From Neptunomonas japonica DSM 18939 (GTDB lineage Bacteria; Pseudomonadota; Gammaproteobacteria; Pseudomonadales; Balneatricaceae), in the NCBI RefSeq assembly GCF_000422765.1, contig NZ_KE383916.1, positions 146,624 to 210,623 of the forward strand: a stretch of 64,000 bases of DNA, in the 5' to 3' direction. The notes below the pieces were generated by a model that worked only from the letters and a program-made list of their open reading frames with translations, ran no database searches and had not been told where the DNA came from. This document shows positions 20,956 to 29,681 of this stretch, one piece after another. Both the position numbers and the translations under genes were made by a program. Every line of letters starts with the position of its first letter. Position 1 is the first letter of the stretch.

Positions 20956-22010
20956 AAAAAGTGTATTTCTTGGCTAATGCCTATAGCCCTCATGTAAGGC
21001 AATGGCTTTATAAAAATAAAGAAATTAATGTTGATGTTGATGTTCTTACTATAGATGTTGATGGGCCGGTTAAGCCGGAGGCTAACATTAGTTATATAGG
21101 GCTCCCAATTTTAAGAAAGTTCAAGTTATTACAATATATCTATGCAGGACTTTATTTGCGCTGTAGTAGGAAGTATATTGGCTTGTTACATGCACATAAC
21201 ACGTCCGGATACGGGTTGACTGCATATTTGTCAGGGCGAGATTACTACCTCACAACCTATGGCAGTGAAATCTATTCTTGCGATCATAAGAGCGCTCTCT
21301 ATTATAGAGTTATTAAGATGATACTTGATAAAGCATTAAGAGTGTCATCTACAACGCAAAAAATGAAATCTTATCTTATTGAGACGCTAGATATTTTTCC
21401 AAACAAAATATTTAATTTTTCACTAGGTGTTAATGAAACCTTTTCAAATTCAACTATTACTGAAAAAAAGCAATTCATCATATTTTCTAATAGGCGTATC
21501 GGAGAGTTATATAATACTGATCTTATAATTGATGGGTTTTATGAGTTTGTTAAGAAAGTTCCCGGCGCTAATGCCAAACTTATATTGTTGGAAGGTGATC
21601 TCGATCCTAAATATGCTGAAATTATTTACAATAAAGTAGATAGTTATGGATTGGGAGATAGTATTGAGTTTGTTAAAGGCTTTGTTGCTGAAAGTGAACT
21701 AGTAGAGTGTTTTAATAGATCCATCTGCTCTATATCTATACCAAAATCTGATCAGTTATCTTCATCGATTTTAGAGTCTATATCCGCAGGTGTCTTGCCA
21801 ATAGTAAGTCAGCTATCAGCATACGATATTTTGATTTCTTCAGGTGTTGTCTCTGTTGTTGAAAATTCAGTAGTTGATAATTTTGAAGATATTTATTTCA
21901 AATTTATTAATAATGAGTTAGATGACTTTAGAGAAAAATTAATGAATTTTTCTAATAATTTAGATCAAGATGTTAAGGGTGATTTGAAAAAATTCTATTC
22001 TGAAAATTAA
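20952..22010 (+). CDS. Glycosyltransferase family 4-like protein
   Basis: A 352-residue cytoplasmic glycosyltransferase with two Rossmann-like halves (GT-B fold). The N-terminal half has a LLHAHNTSGYG stretch; the C-terminal half has LSSSILESISAGVLPIVS, the place where GT4 enzymes carry the donor-binding E-x7-E motif. It probably adds one sugar to the lipid-linked repeat unit; donor and acceptor cannot be told. ATG 20952 overlaps the flippase stop (ATGA); an upstream in-frame start would lie deep in that gene. It is AT-rich like its neighbour. Confidence 0.75.
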   Translation: MKKVYFLANAYSPHVRQWLYKNKEINVDVDVLTIDVDGPVKPEANISYIGLPILRKFKLLQYIYAGLYLRCSRKYIGLLHAHNTSGYGLTAYLSGRDYYLTTYGSEIYSCDHKSALYYRVIKMILDKALRVSSTTQKMKSYLIETLDIFPNKIFNFSLGVNETFSNSTITEKKQFIIFSNRRIGELYNTDLIIDGFYEFVKKVPGANAKLILLEGDLDPKYAEIIYNKVDSYGLGDSIEFVKGFVAESELVECFNRSICSISIPKSDQLSSSILESISAGVLPIVSQLSAYDILISSGVVSVVENSVVDNFEDIYFKFINNELDDFREKLMNFSNNLDQDVKGDLKKFYSEN

Positions 22011-22112
22011 ATTATTGATTTCTTGCTTGTACGTGATTGGTAGATTAATTTTTTATCTAAATTGTAATTTTGATAGAATATAACCAATAATATATGGCTG
22101 ATAGGTTTATAA

Positions 22113-24251
22113 ATGAAACAGGTTTTGCAAGATATGATAAAAGGCGGATCTACTATTGTTGAGTCTCCTACGCCTCAAGCTACTCAAGGCAACCTAGTTA
22201 TAAATACAACGACTACCTTGATTTCAGCTGGAACTGAGCGAATGTTGGTTGGTTTTGGTAAAGCCAGTTTAGTTGAAAAAGCGAGACAGCAGCCTGATAA
22301 AGTCAAAATGGTACTTGAGAAGGTACAAACAGATGGTCTGATGACAACAATAGATGCAGTAAAGTCTAAATTAGCGCAGCCTTTGCCTCTTGGATACTGC
22401 AATGTAGGCGTTATTGCTGATCTAGGAAAGAATACTGATGGGTTTAAAGTGGGTGATCGTGTTGTTTCTAATGGCCCGCATTCTGATGTCGTTCGCGTAG
22501 GCAAAAACCTTTGCGCAAAGATACCAGATAACGTAACTGATGATGAGGCCGTTTTTACTGTTGTGGCAAGTATTGGGCTTCAGGGCTTGCGACTGGCTGA
22601 GCCAACTATAGGTGAGTGTTTTGTTGTAACTGGTGTTGGTTTAATTGGGTTACTGACTGTGCAGTTGTTGAGGGCGCAGGGATGTCGTGTTCTTGCTATT
22701 GACTTTGATGATTCAAAGTTAGACCTTGCTCGTGAATTTGGTGCAGAAGTTTGTAATCCTAGCAAAGGTGAAGATCCAATTGCCGCCGGTATGGCCTTTA
22801 GTCGTGGTGTAGGTGTTGATGCTGTAATTATTACCGCTTCTACAAAATCGAATGATCCTATTGTTCAAGCAGCACGAATGAGCCGCAAGCGTGGCCGAAT
22901 AGTGTTAGTTGGTGTGATTGGTTTAGAGTTAAATAGAGCAGACTTTTATGAAAAGGAGCTTAGTTTTCAAGTCTCCTGTTCATATGGACCGGGTCGGTAT
23001 GATCCTAGCTACGAAGAGGCGGGGCATGACTACCCATTAGCGTTTGTACGCTGGACTGAACAACGTAATTTTGAAGCTATACTAGATATGATGGAAAGTG
23101 GGGCTCTTAATGTTAAGGAGCTGATTAGTCATCGATTTAAATTTGAAGATTCTGCTGAAGCTTATGATTTGTTAGTAGCCGATGGCACTGCTTTGGGTAT
23201 TTTGTTGCAATACACGAGTAGTTTGTCTTCACGGCATGTAACCACCGTTAATCTAACCCCCACTGCTGTATATAAAAAAGAAGGACCTATTGTAGGCTTT
23301 GTTGGTGCCGGTAATTATGCATCAAGAGTGTTGATTCCTGCTTTTAAAGCAGCAGGTGCTGAAATGCACAGTATTGCCACATCTGGAGGAGTTAATGGCG
23401 TAATACATGGTAGTAAAGCAGGCTTCTCAGAAGCGACCACTGATACTTCATCTATGATAAGCAATAGAAACATTAATACTATAGCTATTGCGACGCGGCA
23501 TAGCAGCCATGCTAGTTTTGTTGTTGATGCATTGAAAGAAAATAAAAATGTGTTTGTCGAAAAGCCGTTAGCTATAACTCATGAAGAATTGAATCATGTT
23601 AAAGAAATATATAACCAAAAGCTGTTAGAAGACAAAGCACCAAGACTAATGGTTGGATTTAATCGTAGATTTTCACCTCAAATACAAAAAATGAAAGCGT
23701 TACTCGAGCCGATAAAAGAACCTAAAAGTTTTATTATGACAATGAATGCTGGCCTCATACCTTCAGAACATTGGACTCAGAATAGTTTGATAGGAGGAGG
23801 GCGAATTATTGGTGAGGCATGTCATTTCGTTGATTTAATGCGTTTTTTGGCAGGCTCCAAAATTATATCGGTTCAAGCTCGGCGAATGGGGCAGGTTGAA
23901 GGTATTGATATAGTAGAGGATAAAGCAGCTATTATATTGGGCTTTGCAGATGGTTCTTTTGGAACTATTCATTATTTGGCCAATGGTTCGGCAAGCTTTC
24001 CTAAAGAGCGTATTGAAGTTTTTGCCGCAGGTGGAACTCTACAACTAGATAATTTTAGGAAGCTAAAGGGTTATGGGTGGGAAGGCTTTAAAAAAATGAA
24101 CTTGTGGAAGCAAGATAAAGGACAGAATGCGTGTGCTGCTGCTTTTTTAGATAGTATTAAAGCAGGCAGTGAAGCCCCAATTGATGCTAATGAGCTGTTT
24201 GAAGTAGCCAGGGTAACAATTGATATTGCTGAAAAATTACGTGCGCAATAG
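22113..24251 (+). CDS. Two-domain oxidoreductase: zinc-type alcohol dehydrogenase fused to Gfo/Idh/MocA
   Basis: A 712-residue fusion. The N-terminal about 360 residues are a medium-chain dehydrogenase-like domain with a nucleotide-binding GVGLIGLLTVQLL stretch; the C-terminal half (from about residue 385, VGFVGAGNYASRV) is a Gfo/Idh/MocA domain with the conserved VEKPLA. Such fusions occur in surface-polysaccharide loci next to heparinase-family genes, as here: the next gene begins at its stop codon (TAGTG). Substrate and reaction are not known; a sugar oxidation/reduction or epimerisation on a nucleotide sugar or glycan is an inference. A 102-base AT-rich gap upstream may hold a promoter. 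Confidence 0.85.
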   Translation: MKQVLQDMIKGGSTIVESPTPQATQGNLVINTTTTLISAGTERMLVGFGKASLVEKARQQPDKVKMVLEKVQTDGLMTTIDAVKSKLAQPLPLGYCNVGVIADLGKNTDGFKVGDRVVSNGPHSDVVRVGKNLCAKIPDNVTDDEAVFTVVASIGLQGLRLAEPTIGECFVVTGVGLIGLLTVQLLRAQGCRVLAIDFDDSKLDLAREFGAEVCNPSKGEDPIAAGMAFSRGVGVDAVIITASTKSNDPIVQAARMSRKRGRIVLVGVIGLELNRADFYEKELSFQVSCSYGPGRYDPSYEEAGHDYPLAFVRWTEQRNFEAILDMMESGALNVKELISHRFKFEDSAEAYDLLVADGTALGILLQYTSSLSSRHVTTVNLTPTAVYKKEGPIVGFVGAGNYASRVLIPAFKAAGAEMHSIATSGGVNGVIHGSKAGFSEATTDTSSMISNRNINTIAIATRHSSHASFVVDALKENKNVFVEKPLAITHEELNHVKEIYNQKLLEDKAPRLMVGFNRRFSPQIQKMKALLEPIKEPKSFIMTMNAGLIPSEHWTQNSLIGGGRIIGEACHFVDLMRFLAGSKIISVQARRMGQVEGIDIVEDKAAIILGFADGSFGTIHYLANGSASFPKERIEVFAAGGTLQLDNFRKLKGYGWEGFKKMNLWKQDKGQNACAAAFLDSIKAGSEAPIDANELFEVARVTIDIAEKLRAQ

Positions 24252-26068
24252 TGCTTATTACTAAAGTAAAAACAGCACTTTCTTTAGGTATTATGAACTT
24301 TTTACGTTTTTTTGCGTATAAAATTGGAATATCAACTGGGTTGAACCCAGTAAGAAAAATTAGTGCCCGAACGGAGTCGGGTAGTTTTTTTCTTCCATAT
24401 AAAGGTCAACTACAAAACCTGAAAGTGAATGATCAATGGCTTGGGGCACATACTTTTTTTGGGGAAAAAAATAGCGCACTCAGTATCCCTAATTGGCAAC
24501 TGAACTGTTTGACTCATAGCTCTGTATGCTATGAGGGTACGCCCTGGTTTCTTATTTCGGATTTTGATAAAAACATAGGTGACATCAAAGGGATATGGGA
24601 AGCATCTCGCTTTGACTGGGTTCTGTGTTATGCCCAAAGTGCTGCTAACGGTAATGAAAATGATTTAAACAGTTTGAATCTCTGGTTGAATGATTGGCTA
24701 TCTGAAAACCCTCCTTACTTAGGGATTAACTGGAAGTGCGGTCAAGAAGCATCGATACGCGTTATGCATTTAGCAATGGCGGCTAAAGTATTAGGGCAAT
24801 CACAAAGAAGCAGCACTGTACTCGTCTCATTTATTAAAGCGCATCTCAAACGTATATCACCAACTATTATGTACGCGATCGCTCAAGATAATAACCATGG
24901 CACTTCAGAAGCCGCCGCGTTATTTATTGGTGGGAGCTGGTTGTCTATTCATGGTGATGTTGATGGCCTCAAGTGGGAAAAACAAGGTCGCAAGTGGCTT
25001 GAAAATAGGGCAGAACGACTCATTGATAGTGATGGTAGCTTTAGTCAGTATTCAATGACTTATCATCGCGTAATGTTAGATACATTCTGTATGGCGGAAG
25101 TTTGGCGCAAAGAGCTAGCCTTACCAGCGTTCAGTCCACATTTATACTCTAAGTTAAAAGTTGCCACTTTGTGGCTTTTCCAGATGACCCAGAGAGTATC
25201 AGGAGATGCTCCAAACTTAGGAGCAAACGACGGCGCTCGGTTGTTACCCCTAACGGCTACTGACTACCGTGATTTTAGGCCTTGTGTTCAACTTTCTTCA
25301 TGTGTTTTTTTGGGTAAGGCCGCTTACCTTGAAGCCGGTGATTGGGATTTGCCTTTGCAATGGCTGGGTTACTCCAAACCAAGTATAGAGATAGAAGAAG
25401 CTACCTCAGTAGACTTAGAAGGTGGCGGCTATGCTTTGTTGAGAAGAAGGAATGCTTTTGCTGTACTTAACTATCCGCACTTTAAATTTAGGCCTAGTCA
25501 GTGTGATGCATTACATGTTGATTTTTGGTACTACGGCGAGAATATTCTTCGAGATGGCGGGACTTACAGCTATAACGCAGGTCAAAAATTTATCGATTAC
25601 TACGGTGGTGTTGAGAGTCATAATACAGTGCAGTTTGATTCCCATCAGCAGATGCCTCGTTTAAGCCGTTTCTTATTGGGTGATTGGCTTAAAACGGAAG
25701 CAAAATCAGGATTGGTTGAGAATAAAGAGTGTAGTATGTTTTCAGCATCATACCAGGACGGGTTTGGTTGTGCTCATACACGATACCTCTCCCTGAACGA
25801 AAATGATTTTAAAGTGATTGATGCTGTAAGCGGCTTTAAGAGGAGTGCTATTTTACGTTGGCGCTTACAGCCAGAAGAGTGGGAGCTAATAGGTAATACC
25901 CTTGTAAGCCCTAAATTTCGTATTCAAATTAGTGCGGATGTCTCTATTACACGATTGGAATTAGTACACGGATTTGAATCTAAGTATTACTATCAGGAAT
26001 CTGAATTACCTGTTTTGGAAGTTGAAATAGAACAGGCTGGCCATATCACAACGGAAATATTTTTCTAA
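24251..26068 (+). CDS. Heparinase II/III-family protein
   Basis: A 605-residue protein with an alpha/alpha toroid N-terminal part (about 90-330, including the conserved DNNHGTSEAAAL) and a C-terminal beta-sandwich heparinase II/III-like domain (about 390-600, with RDGGTYSYN and ESHNTVQFD). Known members are polysaccharide lyases acting on uronic-acid-containing glycans, which fits the predicted GalNAcA of this locus. No signal peptide is evident at this start, so it may act in the cytoplasm on lipid-linked or nucleotide-bound sugar. GTG 24251 overlaps the previous stop; ATG 24293, with AGG seven bases upstream, is an alternative. Confidence 0.85.
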   Translation: MLITKVKTALSLGIMNFLRFFAYKIGISTGLNPVRKISARTESGSFFLPYKGQLQNLKVNDQWLGAHTFFGEKNSALSIPNWQLNCLTHSSVCYEGTPWFLISDFDKNIGDIKGIWEASRFDWVLCYAQSAANGNENDLNSLNLWLNDWLSENPPYLGINWKCGQEASIRVMHLAMAAKVLGQSQRSSTVLVSFIKAHLKRISPTIMYAIAQDNNHGTSEAAALFIGGSWLSIHGDVDGLKWEKQGRKWLENRAERLIDSDGSFSQYSMTYHRVMLDTFCMAEVWRKELALPAFSPHLYSKLKVATLWLFQMTQRVSGDAPNLGANDGARLLPLTATDYRDFRPCVQLSSCVFLGKAAYLEAGDWDLPLQWLGYSKPSIEIEEATSVDLEGGGYALLRRRNAFAVLNYPHFKFRPSQCDALHVDFWYYGENILRDGGTYSYNAGQKFIDYYGGVESHNTVQFDSHQQMPRLSRFLLGDWLKTEAKSGLVENKECSMFSASYQDGFGCAHTRYLSLNENDFKVIDAVSGFKRSAILRWRLQPEEWELIGNTLVSPKFRIQISADVSITRLELVHGFESKYYYQESELPVLEVEIEQAGHITTEIFF

Positions 26069-26070
26069 TT

Positions 26071-27288
26071 ATGCGTATTCTTTATTTTCATCAGCATTTT
26101 TCCACACCAGAAGGTTCTGTTGGAATTCGTTCCTATGAAATGGCGCGCCGGCTTATTTCTCATGACCATCAAGTTACTATGGTCTGTGGTAGTTACGGCG
26201 GAGGCCAAACCGGCTTAGAAGGCCCTTTCATATCGGGTAAGCGTATAGGGACGGTGGATGGGATAGATATCATCGAATTTGATTTAGCTTACTCTAATTC
26301 CGATGGCTTAACCGCTCGTGCTACTACCTTTTTGAAATTTGCTCTAAAAAGCATCGCTGTATCTTTAACGCATAACTATGATGTATTGTTTGCTACATCG
26401 ACTCCTCTCACTGCTGGAATACCGGGGATTTTTGCTCGTTGGTTGCGTAGAAAACCTTTTGTATTTGAGGTGCGCGATCTTTGGCCCGAATTGCCAAGAG
26501 AAATGGGTGTCATTACTAACCCTATAGTTTTATCAGCTATGTCTATTTTAGAATGGCTCTCTTATCGGTCTGCTTATCGCTTAATTGGCTTGTCTCCTGG
26601 AATTGTGGAGGGTATTCAAAAAAGAGGTGTTAAGGATGAGAACGTTGTATTAATTCCTAATGGCTGTGACTTATCCATTTTTTCTGGAAACATTAAACCA
26701 TGGCTACCTGAGGAGGTTGAGAAAACCGACTTAATGGCTGTTTTTGCGGGTACTCATGGTGTGGCTAATGGTTTAGACGCTGCACTTGATGCTGCTGTGG
26801 AGCTAAAAAAACGTGGCCGTCAAGATATTAAGATAGTTTTAATAGGGCAAGGAAAGTTAAAGTCCAAGTTACAACAGCGAGCAGATATCGAGCTACTTGA
26901 TAATGTGCTTTTCTACCCCCCAGTAAATAAGAAAAAGCTTTCTGAGTTGATGGCAGCAGCCGATATAGGCCTACAGTTACTGGCAAATGTACCCGCATTT
27001 TATTTTGGTACATCACCCAACAAGTTTTTTGACTATATATCGGCAGGTTTACCTGTATTGAATAATTACCCTGGTTGGCTAGCTGATATGATTGTTGATA
27101 ATGGCATTGGCTATTCAGTTCCACCAGAAAGTGCATCTGCTTTTGCTGATGCACTTGAGCATGCTGCAGATAATCGTGCTTTATTACCTACGATGGGGCT
27201 AAAGGCTCAGGTCTTGGCAAAAAAAGATTTTGATCGTCAGGCTTTAGCTGACCAATGGGTTGCTTGGGTTGAAGGAGCTAAGAGGTGA
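26071..27288 (+). CDS. Glycosyltransferase family 4, WbuB-like
   Basis: A 405-residue GT-B glycosyltransferase. The N-terminus (RILYFHQHFSTPEGSVGIRSYEMA) and the FEVRDLWPELPREMG stretch are typical of WbuB-like enzymes of O-antigen loci; the C-terminal donor domain includes GTSPNKFFDYISAGLPVLNN. WbuB-type enzymes transfer N-acetylated 6-deoxyhexosamines, but the exact donor here is unknown. Two bases separate it from the heparinase-family gene, and it overlaps the sugar transferase downstream. Confidence 0.88.
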   Translation: MRILYFHQHFSTPEGSVGIRSYEMARRLISHDHQVTMVCGSYGGGQTGLEGPFISGKRIGTVDGIDIIEFDLAYSNSDGLTARATTFLKFALKSIAVSLTHNYDVLFATSTPLTAGIPGIFARWLRRKPFVFEVRDLWPELPREMGVITNPIVLSAMSILEWLSYRSAYRLIGLSPGIVEGIQKRGVKDENVVLIPNGCDLSIFSGNIKPWLPEEVEKTDLMAVFAGTHGVANGLDAALDAAVELKKRGRQDIKIVLIGQGKLKSKLQQRADIELLDNVLFYPPVNKKKLSELMAAADIGLQLLANVPAFYFGTSPNKFFDYISAGLPVLNNYPGWLADMIVDNGIGYSVPPESASAFADALEHAADNRALLPTMGLKAQVLAKKDFDRQALADQWVAWVEGAKR

Positions 27289-27878
27289 AAAGGTGCTTCG
27301 ATTTTTGTATAGGTTTACTTGTTTTGCTCGCATTGTTACCTGTATTTTTTTTCGTATCGATACTGATTTATTACAAATTAGGGTCGCCTATTATCTTTAT
27401 CCAAGAACGGCCTGGTTTACGAAAAAAAGTTTTCAAAATGATGAAGTTTAGAACGATGCTCAATAGCCTTGATCAGAACGGGGTTATATTACCCGATGAG
27501 CAGCGCATGACTACGTTTGGTAGTTTTTTACGCTCATCAAGCCTTGATGAACTGCCTGGGCTGATAAATGTGTTGAAAGGTGATATGAGCTTGGTCGGAC
27601 CACGACCTCTACTAGTAGAATATTTACCTCTTTATACAAAGGATCAAGCTCGCCGGCATGATGTCAGACCTGGTATTACTGGTTGGGCGCAAGTTAATGG
27701 TCGTAATGCTATTAGTTGGGAGGATAAGTTTGCTTTAGATATTTTTTATGTGGATAACCGTTCTATTTGGTTTGATGTGAAAATTTTATTTATGACGGTT
27801 AAAAAAGTAGTTTATCGCGACGGAATTAGTGCTGCTGGTGAAGTTACCATGTCTAAGTTTACTGGTAAAAAGCCATGA
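27285..27878 (+). CDS. PglC-like phosphoglycosyl transferase (initiating enzyme)
   Basis: A 197-residue monotopic phosphoglycosyl transferase. It has one N-terminal re-entrant membrane helix (about residues 5-28) and the bacterial sugar transferase domain, with KFRTM, the catalytic Asp-Glu in SLDELPG, and GPRPLL. This small form (as in PglC) moves a phospho-sugar, classically diacetylbacillosamine phosphate, onto undecaprenyl phosphate and so starts the repeat unit. It is followed by PglD-, PglE- and PglF-like genes, which supports that donor. The start is GTG 27285, overlapping the previous stop by 4 bases. Confidence 0.9.
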   Translation: MKRCFDFCIGLLVLLALLPVFFFVSILIYYKLGSPIIFIQERPGLRKKVFKMMKFRTMLNSLDQNGVILPDEQRMTTFGSFLRSSSLDELPGLINVLKGDMSLVGPRPLLVEYLPLYTKDQARRHDVRPGITGWAQVNGRNAISWEDKFALDIFYVDNRSIWFDVKILFMTVKKVVYRDGISAAGEVTMSKFTGKKP

Positions 27879-28501
27879 GTCGCTTAGCTGTGCTTGGTGC
27901 TAGCGGTCATGGAAAAGTGATTGCAGATATTGCAGGGCAAACGGGTTGGAAAGTTATTGATTTTTTCGACGATGCTTGGCCAAGCCTAAGGCGCAATAGC
28001 CATTGGGAAGTTGTTGGTAATACCTCTCAGCTTATCTCCGTTTTAGATCAATACGACGGTGTGTTCGTAGCCATTGGTAATAATAGTATTCGACTGATTA
28101 AACTCATCGAGTTAGAGCAAGCAAATGCTCAAATTGTTTCGATTGTTCACCCTGCTGCTATTGTGAGTGTATACAGTCATATTGGTAAAGGCTCTGTCAT
28201 TATGCCTGGAGCAATTATTAATGTAGATGTTTCTGTTGGAGATGGTTGTATTATAAATACGGGTGCTACTGTAGATCATGATTGTATGCTGGGTCGCGGT
28301 GTTCACTTAAGCCCAGGTGTACATTTATCAGGAAATGTTACGGTTTCTGATAATACTTGGATTGGGGTTGGTGCGTGTGTACGTCAATTAACATCTATCG
28401 GGACTAATGCCATTGTGGGTGCTGGTGCTGTTGTTGTTAGAGATGTTGATAGCGATAAAACTGTAGTAGGCAATCCTGCAAGAATTTTGAATCGGAAATA
28501 G
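27875..28501 (+). CDS. PglD/NeuD-type sugar O/N-acetyltransferase
   Basis: A 208-residue protein with an N-terminal Rossmann-like part (GASGHGKVIAD) and a left-handed beta-helix of hexapeptide repeats. The general base is likely His135 in GATVDHDC, matching the histidine of PglD, which acetylates the C4 amino group of UDP-4-amino-sugar to give UDP-diacetylbacillosamine using acetyl-CoA. Overlaps the previous gene by 4 bases. The related NeuD proteins share the fold, but the pglC-D-E-F order favours PglD. Confidence 0.88.
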   Translation: MSRLAVLGASGHGKVIADIAGQTGWKVIDFFDDAWPSLRRNSHWEVVGNTSQLISVLDQYDGVFVAIGNNSIRLIKLIELEQANAQIVSIVHPAAIVSVYSHIGKGSVIMPGAIINVDVSVGDGCIINTGATVDHDCMLGRGVHLSPGVHLSGNVTVSDNTWIGVGACVRQLTSIGTNAIVGAGAVVVRDVDSDKTVVGNPARILNRK

Positions 28502-28504
28502 AAT

Positions 28505-29680
28505 ATGCTAAATACCCCTTTTTCTCCTTGGCCGAGCTTTACTGAAGAAGAAGCTCAGGCAGCTCAACGCGTATTGCTTTCCAATAAAGTTAACTATTGG
28601 ACTGGGCAGGAGGGGAGGTTTTTTGAAGAAGAGTTTGCCGATTTTTCTGAATGTTCTCATGCAATAGCAGTGGCTAATGGTACGCTTGCATTAGATTTAG
28701 CTTTAAAGGGGGTTGGCCTTTCTGCGGGTGATGAGGTCATTGTTACAAGTCGAACTTTTATTGCTTCAGCCTCTTCAATCGTAACAGCAGGCTGTGTGCC
28801 AATATTTGCTGATGTGGATAGCGACAGTCAAAATATTACGGGCGCTTCTATCGAGGCGGTTATAACACCGAAAACACGCGCTATCGTTTGTGTTCACTTG
28901 GCTGGCTGGCCATGTGATATGGGCCCGATAATGACGTTGGCTGCTAAATATAATCTCAAAGTTATTGAGGATTGCGCGCAGGCTCACGGCGCGAAATATA
29001 AAGGGCGTTCAGTTGGTTCTATTGGTGATATTGGTTGCTGGTCATTTTGCCAAGATAAAATAATGACTACGGGCGGAGAAGGGGGCATGGTGACAACAAA
29101 TGACCGTGACCTTTGGTTATCGATGTGGGCTTATAAGGATCATGGAAAGTCTTGGCAAGCTGTTTATGAAAAACAGCATGAGCCGGGCTTTCGTTGGCTA
29201 CATGACAGTTTTGGGACTAACTGGCGCTTAACTGAAATGCAGTCTGTTATAGGAAGAATACAGCTTAAGCGGATGCCTGTTTGGTTAGCCAGTAGAACAA
29301 ATAATGCTCATGCGATACTTGATAGTGCACATGAGTGTTCTGCATTACGAGTACCCCAAATAGAAGAGGGATGCGTACATGCATGGTATAAATGTTATGT
29401 GTTTATTCGGCCTGAACTATTAAAAGAAGGTTGGAGTCGCGATCGAATAATTGAAAAAATTATAGCTCAAGGTGTCCCTTGCTTTTCTGGTTCTTGCTCT
29501 GAAGTATATTTAGAAGAGGCATTTGATGGTACCGATTGGCGCCCTGAACCTCGTTTACCAGTAGCACAACAGCTAGGAGAAACAAGTTTAATGTTTTTGG
29601 TTCATCCTACATTGACGAAAGTTGAAATTGATAAAACATGTACTGTTTTACAACAAATAATGTCTGAGGCAACAGCCTGA
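28505..29680 (+). CDS. PglE-type DegT/DnrJ/EryC1 aminotransferase
   Basis: A 391-residue PLP-dependent sugar aminotransferase. The PLP lysine is Lys185 in FCQDKIMTTGGEGG, with the aspartate of the cofactor site in EDCAQAHGA about 28 residues earlier. Enzymes of this type convert the UDP-4-keto-6-deoxy-GlcNAc made by PglF to the 4-amino sugar with glutamate as donor. It sits between PglD- and PglF-like genes, which fixes its likely pathway. A gene for a perosamine- or QuiNAc4N-type aminotransferase would look similar. Confidence 0.9.
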   Translation: MLNTPFSPWPSFTEEEAQAAQRVLLSNKVNYWTGQEGRFFEEEFADFSECSHAIAVANGTLALDLALKGVGLSAGDEVIVTSRTFIASASSIVTAGCVPIFADVDSDSQNITGASIEAVITPKTRAIVCVHLAGWPCDMGPIMTLAAKYNLKVIEDCAQAHGAKYKGRSVGSIGDIGCWSFCQDKIMTTGGEGGMVTTNDRDLWLSMWAYKDHGKSWQAVYEKQHEPGFRWLHDSFGTNWRLTEMQSVIGRIQLKRMPVWLASRTNNAHAILDSAHECSALRVPQIEEGCVHAWYKCYVFIRPELLKEGWSRDRIIEKIIAQGVPCFSGSCSEVYLEEAFDGTDWRPEPRLPVAQQLGETSLMFLVHPTLTKVEIDKTCTVLQQIMSEATA

Positions 29681-29681
29681 T

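Noticed and set aside
24251-26068. Catabolic polysaccharide lyase locus
   Set aside because: No signal peptide, no importer and no other degradative enzymes nearby; surrounding genes are biosynthetic.
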